Source: a virus. From it: a stretch of DNA of 29,287 nucleotides. Positions 1-6,002 of this stretch are shown here, one piece after another (positions within the stretch are counted from its first letter, which is position 1; every line of letters begins with the position of its first letter). The notes beneath the pieces are model-generated. The model was not told the DNA's origin. It saw only the letters and a list, made by a program, of their open reading frames with translations, and searched no databases. The translations under genes were made by a program, and so were the position numbers. The stretch spans positions 1-29,287 of IMG/VR virus record IMGVR_UViG_3300033149_005458. One strand, given 5' to 3'.

Positions 1-2
1 AT

Positions 3-107
3 TTAACTTGGTACAATGCTAATATACCTTGTGAGGAATGTGCAAAGAAGAGAAATAACCCAACCAAAGAGACTAATAAAACTTATGAAGAAAGAGAAGA
101 AAATTAA
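3..107 (+). CDS. C-terminal fragment of a hypothetical protein (runs off left edge)
   Basis: Frame 3 is open from the left edge to a TAA at 105-107 and encodes the last 34 residues of a protein. The fragment holds a CxxC pair (PCEECAKKRNN) near its start and then a charged Lys/Glu/Asn-rich tail ending in EEREEN. A CxxC followed by basic residues fits half of a zinc-binding site, but the rest lies outside the window. Function is unknown. That this is a real coding end rather than chance rests only on the open frame and on its position before the next plus-strand genes. Confidence 0.4.
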   Translation, partial: LTWYNANIPCEECAKKRNNPTKETNKTYEEREEN

Positions 108-164
108 AAATCCTTTAAATTACCCAAAAGAGGAACAGGATTAAAAGAAAGATACATTTCATTA

Positions 165-550
165 CTTAAAAGGTCGGTTAATAAAAAATAATTATCTTTT
201 GGTTGTTAATAGCACCCAAAAGATGAGAAATATGGAAAAAAAGAATGGAAAAAAAGATTTGTTAAACGCTACTATTAGCTCAAACGGATGGGAAATAGAA
301 TATAGCAGTTATGAGGGGACAACTTGGGATTACTGGCAAGATTACTGGTATCCTTATGTAATAAAAGAGAGTTATCCAGTATATATTCAAGAAAAAGCAA
401 TAGACAAAGGAAGAAAGGCTTTTGAGATAATTAAAATGTTGAGAGACAAAAAATTATTGGAAGTAAATACAGTTAAAAAGTTTATTGAGCTAATGGATAC
501 TTTAATAAAAATTTTATAAAAGGTCGTTAAAAAAATAATTAAGATTTTGT
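165..550 (+). repeat. Pair of similar AT-rich leader sequences flanking a gene
   Basis: A segment at about 168-200 (AAAAGGTCGGTTAAT, then an A-rich run and AATTATCTTTTG) recurs in closely similar form at about 517-549 (AAAAGGTCGTTAA, then an A-rich run and AATTAAGATTTTG). The copies lie just upstream of the gene at 223 and just after its stop, where they would lead into the next small ORF. They may be duplicated promoter or leader sequences. Imperfect AT-rich similarity makes this a modest call. Confidence 0.35.
223..519 (+). CDS. Hypothetical protein, aromatic-rich
   Basis: An ORF of about 98 residues that I do not recognise. It starts basic (MRNMEKKNGKK), then has a run rich in Trp and Tyr (WDYWQDYWYPYV), and ends in a helical part with KAFEIIKMLRDKKLLE and an amphipathic tail. 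The helical end could form a small coiled or oligomeric unit. The start is uncertain: a TTG at 199 and ATGs at 223 and 232 are all in frame, and none has a good ribosome binding site, though GATGAG lies just before 232. It is probably an early or accessory gene on the same strand as its neighbours. Function unknown. Confidence 0.55.
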   Translation: MRNMEKKNGKKDLLNATISSNGWEIEYSSYEGTTWDYWQDYWYPYVIKESYPVYIQEKAIDKGRKAFEIIKMLRDKKLLEVNTVKKFIELMDTLIKIL

Positions 551-578
551 CTCCTAATTGGAGGAACGAAATCTATAT

Positions 579-769
579 ATGAAAAAAGAAAGTAAAACAA
601 TTAAAGAGGAGAGCAGATCTATGCTGTGCTTCATCGCACTATTCAACGCTTTATAAAAGAGAAATATAATGAATATAAAAAATTATATCCGTATACCTTT
701 GAGGGTGGAAGTTGGAGAGGTGAACCTACTTTTTTGGATTGGCTATTAAAAGAAATCAACCAAAAATAA
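579..769 (+). pseudogene. Small hypothetical gene with a frameshift
   Basis: An ATG at 579 opens MKKESKTIKEE and the frame soon ends at TAA 654-656. A different frame stays open from just after a TAA at 602 to TAA 767-769. It reads EQIYAVLHRTIQRF, then a hydrophilic Tyr-rich part, GGSWRGEPTFLDW, and the end KEINQK. Joining the two frames around the GAGGAGAGCAG stretch at 606-616, by losing the AG dinucleotide or gaining one base, gives one protein of about 60 residues. Upstream, CTCCTAATTGGAG (551-563) is a small hairpin containing the GGAGG, but its spacing to ATG 579 is long. It may be a broken gene, a sequencing error, or two unrelated ORFs. Function unknown. Confidence 0.35.
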
Positions 770-819
770 ACAAAATGGCTAAAAGAAAACCTATTTTTAA
801 TTAAATTTTGGGAGGTAAA

Positions 820-1239
820 ATGATAATTTATATATTATTAATACTATTCTGGTTGCTCGTCGCTGTTTTATATTTAAGTTCATCAAAAGGTGAAATTAGA
901 ATTAAGCCAGAGAGCAATCCTGATGTTGCCTATATTAAAAGATTCAGAAACGAAAAAGGGGAAGGTGGGCTTATAATTTACAAGAAAGACATTGAAAGAA
1001 TGAAGAAAAGACCACCATCAAAAAGAAAATATGGCGAATTTTCTATGAAATCAAAAGAATATAAATATTGTGAAAAATATGGACATATTTGGGATACAAT
1101 AAGTCAATATCCACACCTAAACCATATTACAACTGGTTGTAGTTATTGTGGGCTTGATTGTTATGAGCCTAAGAAGAAACAAAAGAAAAAAAATGACTAT
1201 GGAAAGATGACAGACTATCTTGTAAACTTAATGTCGTAA
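820..1239 (+). CDS. Small membrane-anchored protein with Cys/His cluster
   Basis: The start is ATG 820, not the in-frame TTG at 808, because GGGAGG at 810-815 sits at proper spacing. The product is 139 residues. Residues 1-20 (MIIYILLILFWLLVAVLYL) form one hydrophobic helix, a membrane anchor or uncleaved signal, followed by a charged soluble part. The C-terminal third has His and Cys residues (YCEKYGHIWD, then HITTGCSYCGLDC), which look like a small zinc site, then a Lys-rich stretch. It ends two bases before the convergent gene on the other strand. I do not recognise the family. A role at the host membrane is possible but not shown. Confidence 0.65.
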   Translation: MIIYILLILFWLLVAVLYLSSSKGEIRIKPESNPDVAYIKRFRNEKGEGGLIIYKKDIERMKKRPPSKRKYGEFSMKSKEYKYCEKYGHIWDTISQYPHLNHITTGCSYCGLDCYEPKKKQKKKNDYGKMTDYLVNLMS

Positions 1240-1241
1240 TA

Positions 1242-1505
1242 TTAACTTCTGGCGAGTATATCGTTAATATCAACTTCATCTTCTAAGGGAAATGGTCTGC
1301 GGTTAGTTGCTCTGCGGTGTTTATCAACTTTTCTTGCCTCTTCGTCATCTAATTCAGTACATTCGTCAGAAGGATCAGTACTTAGAAAGGCCATTACTAC
1401 TTCACCTCCCCTCTTTTCCAAAAAAGTGTAAGCATTATCCGGCTGATACTTGTTTTTCCAATCTTTTAAAGAGACGATTTTTTTCACCCACTTAAAACTT
1501 GACAT
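1242..1505 (-). CDS. Small acidic hypothetical protein downstream of the replication gene
   Basis: An 87-residue protein beginning MSSFKWVKKIVSLKDW and ending in an acidic stretch (LEDEVDINDILARS). It also has a cluster of Asp, Glu and Cys (DPSDECTELDDEEARK). Its ATG lies one base after the stop codon of the upstream replication initiator gene on the same strand, so the two are almost certainly co-transcribed and translationally coupled. It may assist replication, but nothing in the sequence shows how. No known domain recognised. It converges with the membrane protein gene, with about two bases between the stops and no visible terminator. Confidence 0.6.
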   Translation of the reverse strand: MSSFKWVKKIVSLKDWKNKYQPDNAYTFLEKRGGEVVMAFLSTDPSDECTELDDEEARKVDKHRRATNRRPFPLEDEVDINDILARS

Positions 1506-1506
1506 C

Positions 1507-2298
1507 TTAGTTCTTAATCCAGTCTTTGGCGTAAGATGGAATTACGAAATCTTCTTCCAACTTCCCACCAGAGAATTCTGGTAATTTAATTTTTATTGTA
1601 TTGATAGTCCAATTATCCGTCCATTCTTCCTCAGATTCTTCAAACCATTCCATACACTTGATTATCTCTTCTGGTTTTCTTTTGGCAAGGAACATACTTT
1701 TAATTGCCTGCATTATTGGATCAAACTCTGGTCCGTGCAATTCTACTCCTTTCAGCTCTTGGTATGCTTTTAAGACAGCATCATACCATTCCTTGGGAAA
1801 TGTCGTAGTTGTCCTTAAGGATTTTTTCTTTTTTTCGGTTGGTTTTTTAACCAACCTATTGTAATAGTTTCTTTTGTAATAGTTTCTTTTGTGTGTCCGC
1901 TGGGCTTTACTATTACTAGTCCGCTGGAATTTACCATTACTAGTCCGCTGGGCTTTACTAGTTAAGCGTGGGCGACTAGTCCATTTTTCGTAATTTTTTT
2001 GGAATCCATACCTGTTAATTCGTTTTTTCTTTTTATTTAATAGTCCGCTAGACTTAACTAGTAAAGCCTGCTTAACTAGTTCTTTAATAGCAAAACAGAC
2101 TGTTGGTCTTGATAAATTTGTACCTTCTTCAATTTGAGTCAAAGATATGTTGTCTTCTTTTTTGTGCCAACCATAAGTTTTGCGCAGAATAAACATTAAA
2201 ACTTGCCACTGACTGCTTGTCAGGTTTAATTTTGCCAATTTTTCAATTATTTCATTGGCGATTGCGGTGTAACCATTTTCTTTTTGTGGATTAGCCAT
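1507..2298 (-). CDS. Phage replication initiator, lambda O-like
   Basis: A 263-residue protein whose first about 100 residues match the phage replication protein O N-terminal family: GYTAIANEIIEKL, then SSQWQVLMFILRKTYGWHKK, then a winged-helix DNA-binding part with the recognition helix near residues 58-75 (NLSRPTVCFAIKEL). In lambda this domain binds iterons located in the O gene itself. Here residues 109-145 are low-complexity and repetitive (SKAQRTSN-type octads, KRNYY twice), because the DNA beneath is a repeat array. The C-terminal part (about 165-263) is a separate domain with EWYDAVLKAYQ and KCMEWFEESEEEW, possibly recruiting the host or phage helicase. No ribosome binding site precedes the ATG, only an AT-rich stretch, so translation may be leaderless or weak. 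A DnaD-like initiator is an alternative. Confidence 0.8.
   Translation of the reverse strand: MANPQKENGYTAIANEIIEKLAKLNLTSSQWQVLMFILRKTYGWHKKEDNISLTQIEEGTNLSRPTVCFAIKELVKQALLVKSSGLLNKKKKRINRYGFQKNYEKWTSRPRLTSKAQRTSNGKFQRTSNSKAQRTHKRNYYKRNYYNRLVKKPTEKKKKSLRTTTTFPKEWYDAVLKAYQELKGVELHGPEFDPIMQAIKSMFLAKRKPEEIIKCMEWFEESEEEWTDNWTINTIKIKLPEFSGGKLEEDFVIPSYAKDWIKN
1861..2080. other. Probable replication origin: iterons inside the initiator gene
   Basis: A dense repeat cluster inside the replication initiator gene. Two perfect 15-bp tandem copies (GTAATAGTTTCTTTT) lie at 1861-1875 and 1876-1890. Three tandem 24-bp copies beginning GTCCGCTGG start at 1895, 1919 and 1943, and a diverged fourth (GTCCGCTAGACTTAAC) starts at 2043. 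The palindrome ACTAGT occurs six times, at 1915, 1939, 1957, 1975, 2057 and 2075, with spacings of 24, 18, 18, 82 and 18. A very AT-rich stretch at 1983-2040 separates the repeat groups and could be the melting element. Lambdoid phages keep their origin in the same place, within the O gene. Origin function is inferred. Confidence 0.7.
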
Positions 2299-2322
2299 TT
2301 TTTTATAATATAATATAATAAA

Positions 2323-2407
2323 AATCAGCCCTTAACGCCCCGATAGGATATGCACAAACATATACCGTGTCCGATAGTATTGCCTATCGGGGGGTTAAAA
2401 GCTGATT
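2323..2407. repeat. Long inverted repeat with 25-bp arms
   Basis: The left arm at 2323-2347 (AATCAGCCCTTAACGCCCCG, continuing ATAGG) and the right arm at 2383-2407 are inverted copies differing at only about four positions. A 35-base loop separates them. The motif CCGATAG or its complement occurs four times (about 2340, 2371, 2383 and 2435). A second inverted pair, TATGCACAAA (about 2349) and TTTGTGCATA (about 2419), crosses the first. The structure lies just upstream of the initiator gene. On the minus strand it is followed by a T-rich run, so it could act as an attenuator or 5' leader structure. It could also be an operator array or part of the origin. Confidence 0.65.
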
Positions 2408-2470
2408 GTTGATATACTTTGTGCATAAATAGTGCTATCGGCTATTGTCAGTTTAACAAATCGCTAAATC

Positions 2471-2516
2471 TTTGTCAAGTGGATAAACTTGACAAATTTG
2501 GTGAGTTGAGGATAAT
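2471..2516 (+). promoter_or_regulatory. Strong sigma70-type promoter overlapping an operator-like palindrome
   Basis: TTGACA at 2489-2494 and GATAAT at 2511-2516 are separated by 16 bases, close to the sigma70 consensus. The -35 box lies in the right arm of a perfect inverted repeat: TTTGTCAAGT (2471-2480) and ACTTGACAAA (2487-2496) with a 6-base spacer, the usual shape of a repressor operator. Because the palindrome is symmetric, the minus strand also carries TTGACA (2478-2473), with TAAACT 17 bases further on as a weaker -10. A divergent promoter pair sharing one operator is therefore possible. The plus promoter would drive the packaging genes. Its predicted start (about 2522-2524) leaves almost no leader before ATG 2528. 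Confidence 0.65.
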
Positions 2517-2527
2517 AAAAGTGAACC

Positions 2528-2680
2528 ATGAAAAAGAAAACAAAACAAAGAGTGCCAAGAGCAGGAACACCGGCTGGTTATCGTGCTGGTCTTTGGGGCA
2601 GAAAAATTAGATCGAAAGGCAGGGGCAGAGGTCTCGGGATCGGCAGAGGCAGGGGCCCAATCGGCAGGAGGAGAAGATGA
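2528..2680 (+). CDS. Small Arg/Gly-rich basic protein
   Basis: A 50-residue ORF from ATG 2528 to TGA 2678-2680, overlapping the next gene's ATG (2677) in an ATGA arrangement, which supports its reality. It opens MKKKTKQRVPRAGTPAGYRAG and continues as a repeating Arg-Gly tract ending in four arginines. It is extremely basic with no acidic residues. Such a peptide would bind nucleic acid non-specifically and could be a virion DNA-condensing or RNA-binding protein. The AGGAGG near its end doubles as the ribosome binding site of the HNH gene, so the Arg-rich tail is partly constrained by that. It lies only a few bases from the predicted transcription start. Function is not established. Confidence 0.55.
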   Translation: MKKKTKQRVPRAGTPAGYRAGLWGRKIRSKGRGRGLGIGRGRGPIGRRRR

Positions 2681-3018
2681 AGCCGATAGACAAAGAGCTT
2701 GACAGGCTCTGGTCGGAAATAATCAGAAAAAGAGGAAAATGCGAACGATGCGGCAGGACTGACAGGCTTCAGGCGGCTCATATTATCTCCCGCTCCCATC
2801 GGAACACTCGTTGGGATCTTATGAATGGTCTATGTCTGTGTGGAGGCTGTCATATCTTTTTTGCGCACAAAGAACCATTAGAATTTGCGGAGTTTGTAAA
2901 GAAAAAATTGGGCAAGAAAGAGTATGATAACTTAAGAGCCAGAGGGCAAATGGTAGTTAAAAATCAGGACAAAGAGGCAATTAAGATGTATTTAAAAAAA
3001 GAATATGAGAAACTTTAG
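2677..3018 (+). CDS. HNH-type endonuclease, NinG-like
   Basis: A 113-residue protein with the zinc-stabilised beta-beta-alpha metal layout. A CERC pair (Cys22, Cys25) is followed by AAHIISRSH (His35), then WDLMNGLCLCGGCH with Cys55, Cys58 and His59. This resembles lambda NinG and phage HNH proteins. HNH genes next to terminase genes are common in phages that cut at cos sites, where the nuclease assists the terminase. The product may therefore act in genome packaging, though a recombination role like NinG's is the alternative. The start at 2677 is supported by AGGAGG at 2666-2671. The end overlaps the next gene by 14 bases. Confidence 0.8.
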   Translation: MKPIDKELDRLWSEIIRKRGKCERCGRTDRLQAAHIISRSHRNTRWDLMNGLCLCGGCHIFFAHKEPLEFAEFVKKKLGKKEYDNLRARGQMVVKNQDKEAIKMYLKKEYEKL

Positions 3019-3280
3019 GTGGTATGAAGAAGAATTTAGCAGAAAAAGACTGCATAGGCCTGCTTGGCCGGCAGACAGGCCTGCCTCGTCGGCAGATAGG
3101 TTTATGATTACGAGTAGAGTTTTCTATTCTTCAGGAATTTATGATTGGGAAAAAGAAAGAAAAAGGTCTTTAGCTCTCAGACACTTAAAAGGGCAGCATC
3201 AAGCCAGAAAAGAAGGACTTAAAAAGTTATCCACAGATGATATAATTGATTTTAGTGAGAAATTAGAGAAATTATTATGA
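3005..3280 (+). CDS. Hypothetical protein carrying an in-frame palindromic repeat insertion
   Basis: A 91-residue basic protein of no family I recognise. It begins MRNFRWYEEEFSRKRLH. Residues about 18-32 (RPAWPADRPASSADR) are encoded by two overlapping 24-bp palindromic units at 3056-3100. The remainder (VFYSSGIYDWEKERKRSL, LKGQHQARKEGLKKLSTDDI) is a charged helical protein. The inserted stretch spans 45 bases, a multiple of three, so the frame survives. The gene overlaps the HNH gene at its start and the next small ORF at its end (ATGA). Its place between the HNH and terminase genes suggests a packaging-related role, without direct evidence. Confidence 0.6.
   Translation: MRNFRWYEEEFSRKRLHRPAWPADRPASSADRFMITSRVFYSSGIYDWEKERKRSLALRHLKGQHQARKEGLKKLSTDDIIDFSEKLEKLL
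3056..3100. repeat. Palindromic repeat, two overlapping units (copy 1)
   Basis: Two 24-base units, 3056-3079 and 3077-3100, share the pattern AGGCCTGC-(5 bases)-CGGCAGA-Y-AGG and form CCTGC/GGCAG hairpins. They stand out as G+C-rich in an AT-rich gene. Related units occur at 15836-15858 and 16985-17028. The repeat lies inside a reading frame without breaking it, as Rickettsia palindromic elements do. Confidence 0.7.
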
Positions 3281-3438
3281 CCAAGAAGATTGAATGTGCT
3301 ATCACTCGTGATTATAGAGGCAATCCTAAAATTAAGATAACGCAGGATTGTCCACAGATAACTTTAGATGTCTATACGGACGATATTAACTTACTTCAAA
3401 GTTGGGTGGACGAGGAGTTGATAATATGTCAAAAATAA
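3277..3438 (+). CDS. Small hypothetical protein between HNH and terminase genes
   Basis: A 53-residue ORF from ATG 3277, overlapping the upstream stop as ATGA, to TAA 3436-3438. It reads MTKKIECAITRDYRGNP, then KIKITQDCPQITLDVYTDD, then INLLQSWVDEELIICQK. Its end overlaps the small terminase start by 13 bases, and the GAGGAG inside it (3412-3417) serves as the ribosome binding site of that gene. This double coupling supports a real gene. The alternating beta-type start and short helical end suggest a small folded domain. No family recognised. Confidence 0.6.
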   Translation: MTKKIECAITRDYRGNPKIKITQDCPQITLDVYTDDINLLQSWVDEELIICQK

Positions 3439-3761
3439 TTAGCAATGACGAACTTAAAAAACAATTTGTGGAGTATTACAAGAATGTGCCTGTAATTAAA
3501 TATGGGGCAATGAGAATCGGAAAAGATAGAGGTACTATTTATAACTGGTTAAAGAAAGATTCAGCGTTTTCAACCCAGGTCAAGAGAGCCAGAGCTGAAT
3601 GGGTTAAAAAAACACTTAAAAATGCAAATTCAGAATTTAAACTTTCCAAATTAGAAAAGAAATTATTTGGTGAGTTGGGAAGTGAAGAAAATCCACAGGC
3701 ATTAAGAATAGTTTTAACTGATGAAAAGAAAGAAAATAGAGCTTCATCCGAAGCAGAGTGA
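3426..3761 (+). CDS. Putative terminase small subunit
   Basis: An 111-residue protein, placed at ATG 3426 rather than an upstream GTG in the same frame because GAGGAG at 3412-3417 is correctly spaced. The N-terminal half has a helix-turn-helix pattern (FVEYYKNVPVIKYGAMRIG, then KDRGTIYNWLKKDSAF) like the DNA-binding domain of small terminases. The C-terminal part is charged (LSKLEKKLFGELG). Small terminases recognise the packaging site and regulate the large subunit. The call rests mainly on the HTH pattern and on the position directly before the large terminase, whose ATG lies inside this gene's last 41 bases. Confidence 0.65.
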   Translation: MSKIISNDELKKQFVEYYKNVPVIKYGAMRIGKDRGTIYNWLKKDSAFSTQVKRARAEWVKKTLKNANSEFKLSKLEKKLFGELGSEENPQALRIVLTDEKKENRASSEAE

Positions 3762-4986
3762 GATTTATAGATCCCCTGCAAGATTTAAGATTATTAGAGC
3801 AGGTAGAAGATTTGGTAAGACATTTTTTTGCGTTGCGGTTCTAATTGAAAAGGCAGGCAGGGGAAAAGGGAGAAGAGAATACTGGTTTGTGGCACCTTTT
3901 TACAAGCAAGCCAAAGAAATAGCTTGGCAGATGCTTTTGGATATGATGCCCAAAAACTGGACATTGAAAAAAAATGAAGTTGATCTGTCTATTGTTCTGC
4001 GTAATGGGTCCACCATTAAATTAAAGGGAGCGGACAATCCAGAATCACTGAGAGGAGTAGGAGTGGCGGGAGCCATTCTTGATGAATATGCTTTTATGCG
4101 TCCTTATGTGTGGGAAGAAGTTATCCGTCCTATGCTTTTTGACTCGGGCGGCTGGTGCATTTTTATTTCAACTCCGAAGGGATACAATCATTTCTACGAT
4201 CTGTGGAAAGAAGCTCTTGGACAGAACGACTGGGCAAGATTTCATTACACCAGTTATGATAATCCATATCTTTTAAGAGAAGAATTAGATAAATCCAAGG
4301 CAGAAATGAGTGAAGAGAGATTTGAGCAAGAAGTGATGGCTGAATTTACGCGGAAGAGCGGTGCGGTTTGGCCAATGTTCAGAAGAAAAATTCATGTCAA
4401 AAAGAGAAGAGAACCAAAAGCAGATGCAATTATTGTGGGATCAATAGATTTTGGCTTTGCGGTCGGACATCCGACTTCAGTTCTCTGGCACGAGATAGAT
4501 GGAGAATATATTTATACATTTGATGGTTTTTTGGAGGAGGGTCGAACCATTGAAGAGATTGATGAAAGAATGAAAGGACAAGTGCAGGGACTTGTGGTGC
4601 GGGGAATTTATCCTGATCCCTCCAGACCAGATTTAATAAAAGCATTGACAGACAGAGGATGGAATTGTCTTGAAACACAGACGGATGTTGAACTGGGAAT
4701 TACTAAGGTGGCGGAATATATGAGCGTCAATCCGCTTACAAAAAAACCGCGTTGGACTATTTCAGAACACTTAGAGGATGAAATAAGACAGATAGAGGAA
4801 TACGAGTGGATGGAAGTAAGAGGGAGAGACGGCAAATTTAGGCAGTTTCCTAAAAAAGAAAATGATGATTGTCCGGATGCACTTAGATACTTTATTTTTT
4901 CCTACCTTAAACCAAAGAAAGAAGAAGCATATTATCATGAAGAATACCAAAGACAAAAAGCGAACAAATACACAGGATATGCCTAA
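3721..4986 (+). CDS. terL: Terminase large subunit
   Basis: A 421-residue packaging motor with both domains. The ATPase domain has Walker A RAGRRFGKTF (26-35), Walker B AILDE (118-122) and coupling motif ISTPKG (149-154). The RNase H-like nuclease domain has acidic residues at SIDFGF (Asp243), YPDPSRPD (Asp299) and DDCPDALRY (Asp386). Length and motif order are normal for the family. It translocates DNA into the prohead through the portal and cuts concatemers. No clear ribosome binding site precedes the ATG; the 41-base overlap with the small subunit gene suggests translational coupling. Its last eight bases overlap the first gene of the sugar cassette. Confidence 0.95.
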   Translation: MKRKKIELHPKQSEIYRSPARFKIIRAGRRFGKTFFCVAVLIEKAGRGKGRREYWFVAPFYKQAKEIAWQMLLDMMPKNWTLKKNEVDLSIVLRNGSTIKLKGADNPESLRGVGVAGAILDEYAFMRPYVWEEVIRPMLFDSGGWCIFISTPKGYNHFYDLWKEALGQNDWARFHYTSYDNPYLLREELDKSKAEMSEERFEQEVMAEFTRKSGAVWPMFRRKIHVKKRREPKADAIIVGSIDFGFAVGHPTSVLWHEIDGEYIYTFDGFLEEGRTIEEIDERMKGQVQGLVVRGIYPDPSRPDLIKALTDRGWNCLETQTDVELGITKVAEYMSVNPLTKKPRWTISEHLEDEIRQIEEYEWMEVRGRDGKFRQFPKKENDDCPDALRYFIFSYLKPKKEEAYYHEEYQRQKANKYTGYA

Positions 4987-5782
4987 ATATCTAATTACAG
5001 GTGCCGGAGGCACTTTGGGCAGAGAATTTGTCAGGCAGCTGATGGACAGGGCAGAAGTCACCGCACTTGACAATAATGAATGGGCACTGGCTGAAATGAA
5101 AGAATGGGAGGGAAAAGTAAAATTGGTTCTTAGGGATTTCGTAAATGCCGAAATTAAGAATCATATTATTATCCATTGTGCCGCTTACAAGCATGTTGAT
5201 TTATGTGAGCAAAACAAAGATGCCTGCACGGAAAATAATGTAGAAAAAACCAAAGTAATTCATTCAAGAGCAATGTGGCAGAAAAAAGATTTTATTTTTA
5301 TCTCTTCGGATAAAGCAGTAGAGCCGGAAGGACACTACGCTGAAACAAAAAAAGTAATGGAAGATATAATCATAGCGAGCGAATACGGCAAGATAATCAG
5401 GTTGGGTAATATTTATGGTTCTTCGGGTTCTGTTATCCCTGTTTGGGAAAAACAAATCAAAGAGGGTAAACCGCTTACTATCACTGATTTGAGAATGAAG
5501 CGGTTTTTTATTGATGTGCGGGATGCGGTAGCCAAAATACTTCAGCTAATCCCTGAAATGAAAAATGGACAGATAGGAATTCCTGAAATGGGTAAAGCTA
5601 TTACTCTTGAAGATTTACGCAATAAAGTTTTAAGTATGCACGGGCTGAACAAGAATTACTTATGCCATATCATAGGCAAAAGAGAGGGTGAAAAAATGGA
5701 AGAGAAACTGGTAGGCAAAGATGAAAAAGAAGTGTTAAGCATTAAAGGAATCGGAAAAGTTTATGAAAAAACAAACACATAA
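4979..5782 (+). CDS. NAD-dependent sugar-nucleotide dehydratase/epimerase, CapD/PseB-like
   Basis: A 267-residue extended SDR enzyme. It has a Rossmann motif GAGGTLG (8-14), the CapD/PseB signature HCAAYKH (66-72), SSDKA (109-113), and catalytic YAETK (Tyr120, Lys124), followed by FFIDVRDAV. In this family these belong to UDP-GlcNAc 4,6-dehydratases and C4/C5 epimerases, the first step towards deoxy-amino sugars. It is shorter than typical PseB enzymes (about 330), with a reduced C-terminal substrate region, so the substrate is uncertain. The start at 4979 gives a protein that begins directly with the Rossmann strand (MPKYLITGAGG) and overlaps the terminase stop (ATGCCTAA). An upstream in-frame ATG at 4937 would add a basic tail and is less likely. 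Confidence 0.82.
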   Translation: MPKYLITGAGGTLGREFVRQLMDRAEVTALDNNEWALAEMKEWEGKVKLVLRDFVNAEIKNHIIIHCAAYKHVDLCEQNKDACTENNVEKTKVIHSRAMWQKKDFIFISSDKAVEPEGHYAETKKVMEDIIIASEYGKIIRLGNIYGSSGSVIPVWEKQIKEGKPLTITDLRMKRFFIDVRDAVAKILQLIPEMKNGQIGIPEMGKAITLEDLRNKVLSMHGLNKNYLCHIIGKREGEKMEEKLVGKDEKEVLSIKGIGKVYEKTNT

Positions 5783-6002
5783 AGGCAGGCGTTCTTGCAG
5801 ATATTTGCGGATTGAACTTATTGCTCCTTGGGATAAAGATTATTTAAAAGCCAGAGGAATTAAACAGATAGATTCTTACTTTCCTACGATTGAGATACCG
5901 CATAGATGTCCCCAACTTCGGAAGGACGGCAGTTGTAAGTTAGGAAATAAGAAACCAAAAATTTGTAAAAGGAGACATTATGAAAATTTTAATTACCGGT
6001 GA
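5763..6002 (+). CDS. Small cysteine-containing protein
   Basis: A 79-residue basic protein overlapping both neighbours in other frames (20 bases at its start, 23 at its end). It carries a conserved-looking cysteine pattern, HRCPQLRKDGSCKLGNKKPKIC, spaced like part of the metal site of YkgJ-type proteins (C..L...G.C.L...KP..C). That may bind zinc or an iron-sulfur cluster, though only three Cys are in this block and a fourth (Cys12, RRSCRYL) is far upstream. Its place between two sugar-nucleotide enzymes suggests an accessory part in that pathway. The function is not known and the YkgJ likeness is weak. Confidence 0.55.
   Translation: MKKQTHKGRRSCRYLRIELIAPWDKDYLKARGIKQIDSYFPTIEIPHRCPQLRKDGSCKLGNKKPKICKRRHYENFNYR

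Noticed and set aside
1601-1864. Plus-strand ORF opposite the replication gene
   Set aside because: No protein-like composition beyond antisense of the initiator gene. The minus-strand product has a clear family match.
1895-1966. CRISPR-like tandem repeat
   Set aside because: The 24-bp units are directly adjacent with no spacers, and the frame is that of the replication gene.
2419-2610. TTG-started ORF of 63 codons across the promoter region
   Set aside because: It runs over the promoter palindrome and has no ribosome binding site. The ATG 2528 ORF in another frame fits the ATGA overlap with the HNH gene better.
3227-3235. Perfect DnaA box TTATCCACA
   Set aside because: A single copy inside a coding gene. 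One chance match in 29 kb of double-stranded sequence is not rare, and no cluster is seen.
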